NCBI GenBank assembly: GCA_001447805.1
Contig: CP013099.1
Span: 3,171,181-3,235,180, forward strand
Source of the DNA: Candidatus Tenderia electrophaga
Lineage (GTDB): Bacteria; Pseudomonadota; Gammaproteobacteria; Tenderiales; Tenderiaceae
Reading direction: 5' to 3'
DNA length: 64,000 nucleotides
Shown: in pieces, positions 53,026 to 61,306 of the stretch
Numbering within the stretch: position 1 is the first letter of the stretch
Layout of the letters: the number at the start of each line of letters is the position of its first letter
Made by a program: the position numbers and the translations under genes
The notes under the pieces: model-generated
What the model was told of the DNA's origin: nothing
Seen by the model: the letters and a program-made list of their open reading frames with translations, nothing else
Databases searched by the model: none

Positions 53026-53157
53026 AAAGTTGTGACCGGTTTGACGCACCCCGTCTCAAGGCGCCGGCGTGGAACGCCGATAATTCCGTTATAAATACAC
53101 CGCGCCGCTTACACAGGCGCAGCGCGGTCATCGTTTATCGGATACCGGAATCGGCCC

Positions 53158-54105
53158 ATGCTCACCATAATCAACACCCTCTTTTTTGCCGTCGGCCTTA
53201 TCGCCCTGGTGGCCTTCGTGCTGCTGATGATCGCCGGCTTCAAGCGCAGCCTGTGGTGGGGATTGGCCCTCCTGTTTCTGCCCTTTACCACGCTCATCTA
53301 CGCCATCAAATATTGGCAGGAAGTGAAGAAGCCATTCCTCGTCTATGTCGGCAGCAATACACTCAGCATTGCCATCGTTGGCTTTGTATTCACGCAGCTG
53401 GGCGGGATGCAGGCCGTGCAAATGGCGCAGGACCTGAATGCGGGCAGCTTGACCGATGCGCAAGCCGCCCAGTTTATGCTGGCCAATATGGAAGGTATGG
53501 AACGCCTGGGTGTCGGCGGCAAGGACGAGATGCTGGCCGAAGTGCGCGCCGATCCCCATCTGACTGATGATGATGTTAAGCAGGTCGAGCAGATGCTGGG
53601 CCAGATCGATGCGCTTGCCCAGGGTGACAAGGCGTCATTCCAGGACGGGGGGCAGGAACAAGGCAGCGCTATCCCGCTGCAGCCGGCCATGGCCGCGGAG
53701 ATACCTGAGGCAGTGGATGACATCGAGGATAAGATCGCCAGCATGGAGGCCCAGATGGCCGAGCTGGACACCACGGAAAACACATCGGCCGATAACACCA
53801 CCATCGACCAAGACACCTCCGCACACGTCAGCGCCCTGGGCGTGCCGTTGCCCGAGTATGTGGAGTCGCCTGTCGCAGAAACCCCGCAAGCTGTTGAGCG
53901 AAAGCAATCAGGCCCCGTGAGCTTGGCCGAGGCCGATCGCTACTTGGGCGACATATTCATTGTCACGACCCAAGAAGGGGTCACGCGCCGCGCCACCTTA
54001 AAAGACGTGCACGGCACCAACCTGGAATTTCAGCGCCGTGCCTTCGGCGGTTCCATCACGTATACCATCGCCAAGGCCGAGATAAAGTCGCTGGTGCTGG
54101 ACTAA
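53158..54105 (+). CDS. Membrane protein with acidic coiled domain, unknown function
   Basis: 315 residues. Three N-terminal hydrophobic segments (about 2-28, 31-50, 60-78), then a long acidic, Met- and Gln-rich helical region with the stretch VDDIEDKIASMEAQMAELD, a Thr-rich linker, and a conserved-looking C-terminal domain (YLGDIFIVTTQEGVTRRATLKDVHGTNLEFQRRAFGGSITYTI) that looks beta-rich. I do not recognise the family. Convergent with the Tim44-like gene, 33 bases apart. Confidence 0.7.
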   Translation: MLTIINTLFFAVGLIALVAFVLLMIAGFKRSLWWGLALLFLPFTTLIYAIKYWQEVKKPFLVYVGSNTLSIAIVGFVFTQLGGMQAVQMAQDLNAGSLTDAQAAQFMLANMEGMERLGVGGKDEMLAEVRADPHLTDDDVKQVEQMLGQIDALAQGDKASFQDGGQEQGSAIPLQPAMAAEIPEAVDDIEDKIASMEAQMAELDTTENTSADNTTIDQDTSAHVSALGVPLPEYVESPVAETPQAVERKQSGPVSLAEADRYLGDIFIVTTQEGVTRRATLKDVHGTNLEFQRRAFGGSITYTIAKAEIKSLVLD

Positions 54106-54138
54106 AAGCGGTGTTGATTCCCCATCCCCGCTAGAATA

Positions 54139-54999
54139 CTACCCCTCGACTTGCTGAATACCGTCCAGCAACCAGCTTGTTTGACGCGTATTGGCTTTGA
54201 CGAAGTGCCATACCTCGTCCACCGCTTGGCGTTTGTCACCCTCTTTCAGCTCGGCGTGGAACAGCACAATGACTTCCTGCTTGGACCCCGAGTCAGTCGC
54301 GCTCAGCAATTCCGCCTCCAAAGAGACGATCTCGGTACGTTCCTGGCTGCCGCTGGCGCGGTATTGTTCCTGGATCTCGCCAAACACATGATCAGTGGTG
54401 AACTGGCGGATATCGCTCAAGTCACCTTCATCCCAGGCCTGCTGCAGGCGGGCGAAACAGCTGCGTGCCCCGGCGACGAAAGCCGATCGGTCAAAGTCGC
54501 GCGGGGCACCGTTGCGCAACATGTCCAGCGAGTCGCTGCCGCCGTTGTCATTCAGCGCCGCTTCGTAATGCTGATAGCCGTCATCCCGCCCGAAGGGGGT
54601 ATTCCCGTAAGCGGTGGCTGTTTGCTCACGGCGCGTCATAAGTTTGAACAATAGAAAAATAATCATCCCGAATATGACTGCGTCCATGAAGTTGACGCCC
54701 TCGAAGGCGCCGCCGAAAAACAGCGCGCCCAACAGGCCGCCCACGGCCAGGGCCCCCAGCACGCCCATGAAGCCGCCACGCTGGGCCAGCTGCTGCTTGC
54801 GTTCGGCATTGCGTTGCTGCGCCGGCGAGGCCTTTTGAGCCGGTGCGGCATTACCTTTCTTTAAAGACTGGTTGTGGCTAAACTTGCCGCCGAAGGACTG
54901 ACCCCCGCCGAAGCGTTTCGCCTCGGCAACGCCCATGTCGGTGACCAGCAGCGCGCCGCCGGCCAATAGGATTGCGAATAAATTGAATACGATCTTCAT
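54139..54999 (-). CDS. Tim44-like domain protein
   Basis: 286 residues from MKIVFNLFAILLAGGALL, preceded by GGGGAGC; a longer frame upstream lacks signal character. Signal or anchor at the N-terminus, KRFGGGQSFG Gly-rich stretch, a membrane segment GGFMGVLGALAVGGLLGALFFGGAF with a second one (NFMDAVIFGMIIFLLFKLM), then a Tim44-like NTF2-fold domain (FDRSAFVAGARSCFARLQQAWDEGDLSDIRQFTTDHVF). Bacterial members are inner-membrane proteins of uncertain role. Confidence 0.88.
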   Translation of the reverse strand: MKIVFNLFAILLAGGALLVTDMGVAEAKRFGGGQSFGGKFSHNQSLKKGNAAPAQKASPAQQRNAERKQQLAQRGGFMGVLGALAVGGLLGALFFGGAFEGVNFMDAVIFGMIIFLLFKLMTRREQTATAYGNTPFGRDDGYQHYEAALNDNGGSDSLDMLRNGAPRDFDRSAFVAGARSCFARLQQAWDEGDLSDIRQFTTDHVFGEIQEQYRASGSQERTEIVSLEAELLSATDSGSKQEVIVLFHAELKEGDKRQAVDEVWHFVKANTRQTSWLLDGIQQVEG

Positions 55000-55175
55000 G
55001 ATGCTCCCCAACGAATAAATCAATTGCGCCGCGTATTCTACCCAAAAGCACCCGACAATGCCCAATTGAAAAGCGGATATTCATAGTGGCTAATCTGATA
55101 AAGGTGGGAATTGACCCCGCAACAAAGGGTTGCGATAGTAAATAAACCGTTTCCAGGAAAAGGGCACGATTCGAT

Positions 55176-55634
55176 ATGACAACAATGCAAACCGTGATGT
55201 TGGCAATCGGGCTGTTGCTGCTGAGCCTGATGGTGGCGTTGTTGACATTTGTCTGGGTCAGACAGCGCAGCCGCCGTCTGCAACGGCGCATGCTGGAAAA
55301 TTGCCGCGCCGCGGATGAGCGTATCGTCCTCGGGCCGCAGGCCGCCCTCTACCGCGGCGCGGATCGAGGCGTGAGCAATAATAAAGGCAACGGCGTGATG
55401 TGTTTGACCGAAAAGCGGCTCATCTTCGAAAAGCTGACCGGGCCGCGCATCGTCGTCGACCGCGCCGAACTCAAGGATGCGTCCTTGGAGCGCGGCTTTA
55501 AGGGCGAGACCGTGCTGGGCACGGGCATTCAGCAGCATCTGCTAGTACATACCAAAGACGGCAACCGCATCGGGTTTTTGATAAACCAGCCGCAACGCTG
55601 GCACGATGCCATCAAGCGCGTTGTTGCGAAATAA
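55176..55634 (+). CDS. Membrane-anchored protein, possibly PH/GRAM-like
   Basis: 152 residues. One N-terminal membrane helix (about 6-29), a basic stretch RQRSRRLQRRM, then a small beta-rich domain (NGVMCLTEKRLIFEKLTGPRIVVDRAELKDASLERGFKGETVLGTGIQQHLLVHT) whose pattern, a strand with CLTEKRLIFE followed by short strands, recalls GRAM/PH-like domains. That resemblance is tentative. Diverges from the Tim44-like gene across 176 bases. Confidence 0.7.
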   Translation: MTTMQTVMLAIGLLLLSLMVALLTFVWVRQRSRRLQRRMLENCRAADERIVLGPQAALYRGADRGVSNNKGNGVMCLTEKRLIFEKLTGPRIVVDRAELKDASLERGFKGETVLGTGIQQHLLVHTKDGNRIGFLINQPQRWHDAIKRVVAK

Positions 55635-55704
55635 TCTTCCGCGCGTCTTTGACAAGGAATATTTGATTCTTTCATGCCTGAATCCTAGTCACTGAATTAT
55701 TATC

Positions 55705-56208
55705 ATGGCCCGCTATCACCCACCCCAACCGAAGTCATCGCCTTATATCACCGTAGACGGTTACCAGGCGCTGCAGGATGAACTGGAGGCTTTATGGAGG
55801 CGCCGCCACCACGTCACCCAGGCGCTGGCCGCGGCGGCGGCCGAGGGCGATCGCTCGGAAAACGCCGAATACATTTATCGTAAGAAGGAACTGCGCGAAA
55901 TTGATCGGCGTCTGCGTTATTTACAAAAGCGCTTACCGGACCTGAACGTGGTCCGTCAGTTGCCCGGCGATCAGGCGGCGGTGTTTTTCGGCGCCTGGGT
56001 GCGGCTCGAGGACGCGGCGGGTAAGGAATCCGTGTATCGCATTGTCGGTCCCGATGAGTTTGATGTCGGCAAAGGCTATATCAGTATGGATGCGCCCATG
56101 GCCCGGGCGCTGATGAAAAGGCGTGTCGATGACGCGGTGACGGTGCACACGCCCAAGGGCGACAAAGTCTATTGCATTGTGGAAATCGCCTATTCAAAGA
56201 TCGAGTGA
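55705..56208 (+). CDS. greB: Transcription elongation factor GreB
   Basis: Rescues backtracked RNA polymerase by stimulating transcript cleavage. 167 residues. N-terminal coiled coil with the tip acidic pair in EGDRSENAEYIYRKKELREIDRR, and a C-terminal FKBP-like domain (FFGAWVRLEDAAGKESVYRIVGPDEFD). The YIYRKKELREIDRR form marks GreB rather than GreA. The last 15 bases overlap the 3' end of tmcA on the other strand. Confidence 0.95.
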   Translation: MARYHPPQPKSSPYITVDGYQALQDELEALWRRRHHVTQALAAAAAEGDRSENAEYIYRKKELREIDRRLRYLQKRLPDLNVVRQLPGDQAAVFFGAWVRLEDAAGKESVYRIVGPDEFDVGKGYISMDAPMARALMKRRVDDAVTVHTPKGDKVYCIVEIAYSKIE

Positions 56209-58374
56209 CTGACGTATCGACTCACGCAAGGCTTGGGGACAGTCGCGCGCCACAAAAAGCTGTGCGATGTGCCGTAAGGCTTGCAACGCCGCCGCGCGCC
56301 CTGACACACCGCTTTGCTTGACCGCCTCGGGCCAAGACCGTTTCTGCATTACCTTACCGATCAACAAGGCGCGTTGTTGCGCGTCCAGCTGGGCCATAAA
56401 GGCCGGATCGGTGGCCGCCGGAACGAGCGCCTTGAACAAGGCGGTCATGCACGATTCATAGCCACGGTTGCCGTAGGCAAAGCTGAAAATGTCCTGCCAG
56501 TCTGAGGCGTCGAGTTCCGCGTCGACGGGCTTGCACGCTTGCATCAAGCGCCGCGCCAGCTCGGCATCGAAATCGCGCAACGGATCGGACAGCAGATCGG
56601 GCAGTTGCGCCTGCATGCGCCCATGGGCCTGCGCGCTGATGCGTGTCCCCTTCGGCGAGAGCGGTCGCAGCATGATCAATGAATGGCAGCCGCTGCTGTG
56701 CTCCCGGGTCAACCCCAGGCGCGCCGGAACAAAGCCCAGGCGCTGCCAAAAGCCTAACAACTCGGTGCTCAAGCCGAAGCTGGTCCCTACGCAGTCATAG
56801 TCTTGATGCGCCAGCCCGGTGATGATTTCGTTCACCAAGTGTGTGCCCAGGCCGCGCCCCTGCAACGCGGGATGCACGGCGATGCGCATCAGGCGCAGAT
56901 AGCGCAATTGCGGCGCATCAAGCAGGCCGGCGTGAAACGCCAGCGATTGCGGCAGCAAATGGCCTGACGGACGCCGCCGGCCGAGATAGATCTGTTTGGC
57001 GAGCGCCGCATCCAAGTCGCCCTCTTGCAGCAGCAATGCCACGGCGACTACGTGTTGGGCATGGCGCAGCACATACACCTGCAGGCCGGGGCTGTCGAGC
57101 AATTGACGCAGATCGTTGGGCCGGGTGCGATAGTGGGCCAGTACCAGTAGCCCGAATGTCTGCGACAGGAGCTGTTCGTCGCGTAACAATTGGTCGCGAT
57201 GAATGCGTTCGACGCGGCAATCCTCGGGCGCAAGCGCGCCAAGTTGCGTTTCGTCGGCAATAACTGCATCGAGCAACAAGGCATCGAAGACAAAGCTTTC
57301 CAGCGGATCATTGTCGGCCCAGCGAATCGCCTGGTGCAGGCGCACCTGTTGCCAGCCTGGTGTGCGCCTATCCAACACCTTGTTAAAGCGTAAGGAAAAA
57401 CCGCGCCCGGTGCCCTCGTAGCCATGCACCGTAGTGGCAAAGGCGATACGGGCGTATCGGCTCAGCAGTTCACTCAACATGGGGGTGGGGATGGCGGCGG
57501 CCTCGTCCACCAGCAGCAGCTCGGTCTCGGGACCGTGCGCGATCAATTCATCCGGCGGCATGAAAACCAGTCTGCCGGTGTCCGTTTCGAACAGGCCGCG
57601 CGTCGCTTTGCCCTCGGGCAGCAGGCGATGGGCGTGCTCAAATACCGGCGCCACCGCATCCAAGCGGGGCCCGGTTACGGTGATGTGCTTGATGCCTTGT
57701 TGCAGTAACTGTGCGGCGGCGATGCCGAGGGCGGAGGATTTGCCGCGGCCGCGATCGGCGATCAGCACCGCCGGACGGCGGCGGTGGCCGCGCGCGACCT
57801 TAATAATCGCGGCGACCGCCTCAGCCTGATCCGCGCTGCCGAAGGAATCGGTGCTCGCGGCGGCTGAGACAGGCGGCACGGTCTCCACTGTCGCCGGCGC
57901 AACGTCATCGCCCTCATTCACAATCACCACGCCGTGCGCCTGTTGGGCGATCGCTATAAAGCGGCGGATAAATCGACTGGCACCGCCGTCGCCGGAAAAA
58001 AAACGCTCCGCCGCCGGGTCGCGCAGCTCGGGCCACTGCGTTAAGGGGGGGGTCAGTAACACCATTAACCCCCCTCCTCGCACAACTCCGCTGACGGCGC
58101 CGAAGGCGTCTGCGTCGAAGCCGTCATGGGCATCGTAAATCAGCAGGTCTTTCTCGCCGCCGAGATATTTACGCGCATGGGTTTCAGCGTTCAGCCAGAG
58201 ACTTTGTGCTTGGGCGAGCTGCGCCGTGATGCCGACGGCTCGCGCCCGGCACCATGACGCGCTGCCGCTCAACAGCAAGGCGCGGCGCTGGCGACTCGCC
58301 AAGGCCGACTGGCGCAGTGACATGGCCAAGGCCGAAATGCAATCGGATTGTGCGGCGCGTGTGGGCATAACCAT
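56194..58374 (-). CDS. tmcA: tRNA(Met) cytidine acetyltransferase TmcA
   Basis: ATP- and acetyl-CoA-dependent enzyme making N4-acetylcytidine at the wobble position of elongator tRNA-Met. 726 residues, longer than E. coli TmcA (671). N-terminal DUF1726 region, RecA-like ATPase with ADRGRGKSS at about 207-215 and VDEAAAIP, GNAT acetyltransferase with HPALQGRGLGTHLV, then a C-terminal tRNA-binding region. The start could also be at internal Met codons. Diverges from the radical SAM gene over 48 bases. Confidence 0.95.
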   Translation of the reverse strand: MVMPTRAAQSDCISALAMSLRQSALASRQRRALLLSGSASWCRARAVGITAQLAQAQSLWLNAETHARKYLGGEKDLLIYDAHDGFDADAFGAVSGVVRGGGLMVLLTPPLTQWPELRDPAAERFFSGDGGASRFIRRFIAIAQQAHGVVIVNEGDDVAPATVETVPPVSAAASTDSFGSADQAEAVAAIIKVARGHRRRPAVLIADRGRGKSSALGIAAAQLLQQGIKHITVTGPRLDAVAPVFEHAHRLLPEGKATRGLFETDTGRLVFMPPDELIAHGPETELLLVDEAAAIPTPMLSELLSRYARIAFATTVHGYEGTGRGFSLRFNKVLDRRTPGWQQVRLHQAIRWADNDPLESFVFDALLLDAVIADETQLGALAPEDCRVERIHRDQLLRDEQLLSQTFGLLVLAHYRTRPNDLRQLLDSPGLQVYVLRHAQHVVAVALLLQEGDLDAALAKQIYLGRRRPSGHLLPQSLAFHAGLLDAPQLRYLRLMRIAVHPALQGRGLGTHLVNEIITGLAHQDYDCVGTSFGLSTELLGFWQRLGFVPARLGLTREHSSGCHSLIMLRPLSPKGTRISAQAHGRMQAQLPDLLSDPLRDFDAELARRLMQACKPVDAELDASDWQDIFSFAYGNRGYESCMTALFKALVPAATDPAFMAQLDAQQRALLIGKVMQKRSWPEAVKQSGVSGRAAALQALRHIAQLFVARDCPQALRESIRQSLDL

Positions 58375-58422
58375 AGTTTATTGGATTGCGGCCATGCTGG
58401 ACAGGCGCCAATGCAGTAGAAT

Positions 58423-59928
58423 ATGGCCATGGCTGCCATCGTTCTCACCACCCTGAATGCCCGCTATATCCACGCCGCGTTCGGCCTGCGCTACCTCAAG
58501 GCCAATCTGGATGAGCTGGAACGTGATTGCACGATTATCGAGTTCACCATTCACGAACGGCCCATCGATATCGCCGAGCGTTTGCTGCACGGCAAGCCGA
58601 GGATTATCGGCTTTGGTGTTTACATCTGGAACGTGGAGGAAATCACTAAAACCATCGCCCTGATCAAGCAGGTCAGTCCGGCGACAACTATCGTGGTCGG
58701 TGGCCCGGAGGTCAGCTACGAGCAGGAACAGCAGGCCGTGTGCAGGCTTAGTGACTATGTCATCGCCGGTCCGGCCGACCTCGCATTTCGCGACCTGTGC
58801 CGGCAATTATTCGCCGGGCCGACACCACCGGGTAAATTTCTCCCGCAGCACATACCCCAGCCCGAGGAGCTGAAATTTCCGTATAGCCTATATAGTGACG
58901 AGGACGTGGCCCATCGCGTGATCTATGTGGAGGCATCGCGCGGCTGCCCCTTTAAATGTGAATTCTGTCTGTCGGCCTTGGATAGAAGCGCGTCGCCCTT
59001 CGAGCTTGATCGATTTCTTGCGGAACTGGATCGGCTCTATCGTCGCGGCGTGCGTCATTTCAAATTCGTCGATCGCACCTTCAATCTTAAAATCGATAAT
59101 AGCATTCGCATTCTCGAGTTTTTTCTGGCGCGCATGGATGACGGCCTGTTCCTTCATTTTGAATTGATCCCGGACCACCTGCCCGAACGTCTAAAGCAAG
59201 TCATCAAGCGTTTTCCAGCCAAGAGCCTGCAATTTGAAATCGGTATCCAAACGTTCAATCCGGACACGCAGCGATTGATCAGTCGCAGACAGGACGCGCA
59301 AAAAACGGAAGCCAACCTGGTGTGGATAAGAAACGAAACGCATGCCCATATCCACGCCGATCTGATCATCGGGCTGCCGGGCGAAAGCGTGGCAAGTTTC
59401 GCCGCGGGCTTAAACCGCCTCGTGCAGCTGGATCCTCACGAGATCCAGGTGGGTATTCTCAAACGCTTACGCGGCGCGCCATTGGTGCGCCATGTGGATG
59501 AACACGAAATGCGTTTTAATCCCCTACCGCCTTACAACATTCTCAGCAATAACTTGATCGACTTTGGCGTCATGCAGCGCCTGAATCGTTTCGCCCGTTA
59601 TTGGGATATGATTATCAATTCCGGACGTTTCAAACACAGCAAGTCGATCATCCTGGCGGACGACCCGTTTCATCGTTTTATGCGCTTGAGTGATTGGTTG
59701 TATGAGGTGACGGGTCAAACACATCGAATTGCGCTGAAGCGTTTGTTTGAACTGGTGCATCAAGGTCTGGTGCGGCAATTGGATGGCGATCTAAATGAAA
59801 CGTCCAGGCATGTGGCGCTCGATTACCGCGCCTCCGGCCTCAAGGGAATACCCTCGTTTGATCAGGGTAATTGTACGCCGCCGGCGTCTGTCAAGCACGC
59901 CTCCAAGCGGCGGCAGCTACGCCACTGA
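58423..59928 (+). CDS. B12-binding-type radical SAM protein (DUF4080 group)
   Basis: 501 residues. N-terminal cobalamin-binding-like Rossmann domain (IVLTTLNARYIHAAFGLRYL; IIGFGVYIWNVEE; TIVVGGPEVSYE), radical SAM core with the 4Fe-4S cysteines C175-x3-C179-x2-C182 in SRGCPFKCEFC, then a C-terminal DUF4080-like region. No DxHxxG cobalamin motif is evident, as usual in this branch. Substrate unknown. Either of two ATGs six bases apart can start it; the ribosome site is weak. Confidence 0.88.
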   Translation: MAMAAIVLTTLNARYIHAAFGLRYLKANLDELERDCTIIEFTIHERPIDIAERLLHGKPRIIGFGVYIWNVEEITKTIALIKQVSPATTIVVGGPEVSYEQEQQAVCRLSDYVIAGPADLAFRDLCRQLFAGPTPPGKFLPQHIPQPEELKFPYSLYSDEDVAHRVIYVEASRGCPFKCEFCLSALDRSASPFELDRFLAELDRLYRRGVRHFKFVDRTFNLKIDNSIRILEFFLARMDDGLFLHFELIPDHLPERLKQVIKRFPAKSLQFEIGIQTFNPDTQRLISRRQDAQKTEANLVWIRNETHAHIHADLIIGLPGESVASFAAGLNRLVQLDPHEIQVGILKRLRGAPLVRHVDEHEMRFNPLPPYNILSNNLIDFGVMQRLNRFARYWDMIINSGRFKHSKSIILADDPFHRFMRLSDWLYEVTGQTHRIALKRLFELVHQGLVRQLDGDLNETSRHVALDYRASGLKGIPSFDQGNCTPPASVKHASKRRQLRH

Positions 59929-60134
59929 ATATTTATTTTGGGTCAATATTTCGCGCTAACTTATTGAAGGTTCAGGAGCGCTGAGCGCGTCTCAAGACCA
60001 TCGATTAAATCATATTCTGTAATTTGGGTTTGCTGCTATAGTTAACAAGCTTGATATATCCGCAACAATGCTCTTGTCGGCCGTTGAGCATGCACGAGGA
60101 TGGCAACCGCTTGATAGCTCTGGAGAGAACCGCT

Positions 60135-60326
60135 ATGAAAGATTCGTTTAACTACGCCGGCTTTGCGAATACCCTGGTTGTCCGCAAGGGGGGGCGTAAA
60201 CTGAAGCAGAAGCGCAGTGTAATTATCGAAGCTGACGAGTTAAGTTTGTCTCAGGAATATCAGATCAGACATTATCCGCCTTATCTATGGCAGGACATGG
60301 TTGGTAAAAGCCATTGTAAGAAATAA
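60135..60326 (+). CDS. Small basic protein of unknown function
   Basis: 63 residues starting MKDSFNYAGFANTLVVRKGG; the middle GGRKLKQKRSVIIEADEL is strongly basic and the end is SHCKK. GGAGAG lies 8 bases before the ATG. A perfect terminator follows 24 bases after the stop, so it is very probably a real monocistronic gene. The 206 bases before it hold no other gene. No family recognised. Confidence 0.6.
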   Translation: MKDSFNYAGFANTLVVRKGGRKLKQKRSVIIEADELSLSQEYQIRHYPPYLWQDMVGKSHCKK

Positions 60327-60350
60327 CCTGTTCTATATTCATGTTAATGC

Positions 60351-60374
60351 GCCGCGTTCTCGCGGCTTTTTTTT
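60351..60374 (+). terminator. Rho-independent terminator after the 63-residue protein gene
   Basis: GCCGCG / CGCGGC stem with loop TTCT followed by eight T residues, the strongest terminator in the window. Confidence 0.92.
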
Positions 60375-60458
60375 GCTTGTTATCCGAGCGCGGCGCGCGG
60401 CTGCACGGAGCCGCGAAGCACTTTATAATGACCATTGGCCCATCATCAATAAGTAGTT

Positions 60459-60998
60459 ATGAATCAAACACGTCACCCCCATGTCATTATCAGCCAATCG
60501 GTCGCTATTCTGGTAGACGGCAACAACATAGAGCGGAGTATCCATAGCGAAACCGGCGATACCCAAACCATGCTCAACTTCGATACGCTGGTGCCGCGCC
60601 TGCTGGATAATCGCGGCCTGAACCGCTTGGTTTATTTTCGCGAAGGTCACACCATTTCCGCCAAGCTGCAGGAGCGGCTGCATACAAATTTTCACGGTTC
60701 GGTGCGCCCCTGTCACAAGTCGGCCGATATTCCCATTACCATCAAGGCCACCCAGCTGGCCAGCAAGGTCGACACCATCATCATTATTTCGGGTGATTCG
60801 GATTATGTCGAGTTGGTGCGTTATCTCAGATCGGAAGGTGTGCGCGTCGAGATTGCCGCGGTACCCGCGACTACTTCCCAGCTGTTGCGTGAAGAGGCCG
60901 ACTACTATCACGAGATCACCGCAGTGGACTGGTTTACATTGCAGCCTAAAAAACCGTTAAGTCGTAGTGTCAACAACCACGACAGGCCGCTTGTTTGA
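60459..60998 (+). CDS. NYN-domain (LabA-like) putative nuclease
   Basis: 179 residues, a PIN-like metal-dependent nuclease fold of the NYN/DUF88 group. Catalytic acidic residues appear at D20 (AILVDGNNIE) and D113/D115 (IISGDSDYVELV); the C-terminal VRVEIAAVP...LREEADYYHEI is typical. Related proteins process or degrade RNA, and cyanobacterial LabA affects circadian output; the target here is unknown. Stands alone between two gene-free stretches. Confidence 0.85.
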   Translation: MNQTRHPHVIISQSVAILVDGNNIERSIHSETGDTQTMLNFDTLVPRLLDNRGLNRLVYFREGHTISAKLQERLHTNFHGSVRPCHKSADIPITIKATQLASKVDTIIIISGDSDYVELVRYLRSEGVRVEIAAVPATTSQLLREEADYYHEITAVDWFTLQPKKPLSRSVNNHDRPLV

Positions 60999-61306
60999 AG
61001 CGGGGACGGGCAGTAACTGGCTTATGCTGTATACGACAACGTTCTGTTTTAGTGTCCTGGCCGCCGCGTGTCCATTGCTGCAAACGGCACAAGCGTCTAG
61101 ATCTCGATGTTGATCCAGGCAGTAGTGTTATCTCGGCCTTGTGACGGGATCGGCAGGCACGCCCATGGGTGATACACTGGCAAGCTAAGTCTGCCTGTTT
61201 GTGGGTGCCCGAAAACCGAGAGCCAGGCTGCAACAGTGGCACAGCCGTCTGATAAGAGATGGGCATCGCCAAAGGCAAGAATACGACATGCTTAGCAACA
61301 TATTCC
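60999..61306. other. Gene-free stretch before the histidine kinase
   Basis: 308 bases. Only tiny frames without ribosome sites (for example 21 codons from 61109) occur. No clear terminator, promoter pair or RNA fold was recognised. Confidence 0.4.
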
